A DNA stretch of 64,000 nucleotides from Taudactylus pleione (taxonomy: Eukaryota; Chordata; Amphibia; Anura; Myobatrachidae): contig JAUIMM010000135.1 of NCBI GenBank assembly GCA_031769625.1, forward strand, positions 9,909,501-9,973,500, in the 5' to 3' direction. Under the pieces are notes generated by a model. It did no database searches. It was not told the origin of the DNA and was given only the letters and a program-made list of their open reading frames with translations. Positions 63,846 to 64,000 of this stretch are shown piece by piece. The first letter of the stretch is position 1, and each line of letters starts with the position of its first letter. Made by a program: the position numbers and the translations under genes.

Positions 63846-64000
63846 ATATACATTCTAACATCCATTATAACATTCTAACATACATTATAACATTCTAATA
63901 TACATTCTAACATGCATTATAACATTCTAACATCCATTCTAACATTCTAATATACATTAAAACATTCATTATAACATTCTAACATCCATTATAACATTCT
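63846..64000. repeat. Right-edge satellite
   Basis: Ordinary octamer-and-link satellite that continues out of the window. The order of variants matches the stretch after 9.25 kb and after 23.13 kb. Confidence 0.8.

Larger units (their letters stand above)
1..64000. repeat. Tandem satellite array filling the window
   Basis: Every stretch I read is made of variants of one short motif family: the octamer CATTCTAA or CATTATAA, joined directly or through a four-base link (CATC, TATA, CATA). A common 20-base form is CATTCTAACATCCATTATAA. The array runs off both ends of the window, so its true length is unknown. The + strand has A, T and C but almost no G. All copies are in the same orientation. 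Each octamer contains TAA, and its complement contains TAG or TAA; with steps of 8 and 12 bp these fall in every frame within roughly 100 bp, so no sizeable open reading frame is expected and I found none. I saw no tRNA, rRNA, transposon end or unique island. Such arrays are typical of eukaryotic heterochromatin; that placement is inferred from the family type, not shown by the sequence. Confidence 0.98.

Noticed and set aside
1..64000. Protein-coding or low-complexity coding repeats
   Set aside because: Every octamer carries TAA on the + strand and TAG or TAA on the - strand, and the 8- and 12-bp steps spread these over all frames within about 100 bp. ATG is abundant on the - strand but stops follow almost at once.
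1..64000. CRISPR array
   Set aside because: There are no unique spacers: the repeat is continuous, and the intervals between similar steps are themselves the same repeat.
1..64000. TATA boxes and promoters
   Set aside because: TATAA and TATA strings occur every few tens of bases as part of the repeat unit, with no gene, start region or G+C-containing element near any of them.
1..64000. Relation to human satellites 2/3 because CATTC recurs
   Set aside because: Those satellites are built on a 5-base CATTC unit with CG-containing variants. Here CATTC is part of a longer octamer-and-link structure with almost no G, so the shared 5-mer is likely chance.
1..64000. CENP-B box or similar centromere protein site
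   Set aside because: The CENP-B box needs CG and runs of G, which are lacking. A centromeric role is possible but nothing in the sequence shows it.
1..64000. Telomeric repeat
   Set aside because: No TTAGGG, TTTAGGG, TTAGG or similar unit. TTAG appears on the - strand only as part of TTAGAATG.
1..64000. G-quadruplex, i-motif or triplex-forming tracts
   Set aside because: There are no runs of G or C longer than two and no long purine or pyrimidine tracts.
1..64000. Replication origin (yeast-type consensus) from AT-rich ATATTTATTATA steps
   Set aside because: AT-richness alone is not evidence. The steps near 1,600, 3,645, 11,310, 14,600, 35,270 and 59,500 are copies of one repeat variant, without a recognised consensus or flanking elements.
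1..64000. Inverted copies or large palindromes
   Set aside because: I saw only direct copies. TTATAA is a short palindrome inside the unit; the strong strand bias in G would have revealed any inverted block at once.

Overview
The whole 64,000-base window is one uninterrupted block of tandemly repeated satellite DNA. I found no protein-coding gene, RNA gene, transposon, CRISPR array or unique island in it. Base use is extreme: the + strand is built almost entirely from A, T and C, with G appearing only as scattered variants (about one per hundred bases by eye, not counted). Stop codons fall in all six frames at very short intervals. Long, homogeneous, multi-level satellite arrays of this kind are typical of eukaryotic heterochromatin (centromeric, pericentromeric, subtelomeric, or sex/B-chromosome). 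The sequence gives no basis for naming the species.

The finest structure is a four-base grammar. The array reads as tetranucleotide blocks: CATT followed by CTAA or ATAA makes an octamer, and octamers are joined directly or through a four-base link (CATC, TATA or CATA). Steps between octamers are therefore 8 or 12 bp, giving 12-bp and 20-bp sub-units and a frequent 52-bp motif. This register is kept over the whole window apart from about 44 slips. Most slips belong to two recurrent inherited alleles: a one-base deletion (31 sites) and a one-base insertion (8 sites). I checked this by arithmetic: all 19 intervals between copies of a landmark (ACAGCAATCT) have the length modulo 4 predicted by the slips inside them.

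Above this lies a nested set of higher-order repeats, all in direct orientation. From left to right they are: a 2,875-bp offset pair at the left edge; a 1,960-bp tandem (about 4.4-7.6 kb); a diverged 3.1-3.3 kb tandem (about 9.1-15.5 kb); a clean 3,086-bp tandem pair (about 16.35-22.5 kb); a 2,615-bp tandem (about 21.0-25.2 kb); a 2,667-bp pair (about 26.0-31.4 kb); a 1,309-bp run (about 30.4-33.3 kb); a 2,966-bp pair (about 33.9-39.9 kb); a second 1,960-bp tandem (about 40.4-43.5 kb); a 1,391-bp tandem (about 51.4-54.1 kb); a second 2,615-bp tandem (about 52.9-57.1 kb); a ~1.2-kb pair (about 59.4-61.7 kb); and a 455-bp pair (about 62 kb).

Above these, multi-kilobase segments are copied across the window. 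About 5.1-12.3 kb matches 40.4-48.3 kb (offset 35.3-36.1 kb). About 21.0-25.2 kb matches 52.9-57.1 kb (offset 31,812). About 15.5-16.8 kb matches 48.3-49.6 kb (offset 32,823 where measured). About 48.7-51.3 kb matches 57.9-60.5 kb (offset about 9.18 kb). About 62.55-63.85 kb matches 56.28-57.57 kb (offset 6,270). This is the layout expected from repeated unequal exchange or segmental amplification inside one array. Nothing here supports an encoded system. The interest lies in the four-base register, the near-absence of G on one strand, and the copying of tandem pairs as blocks.
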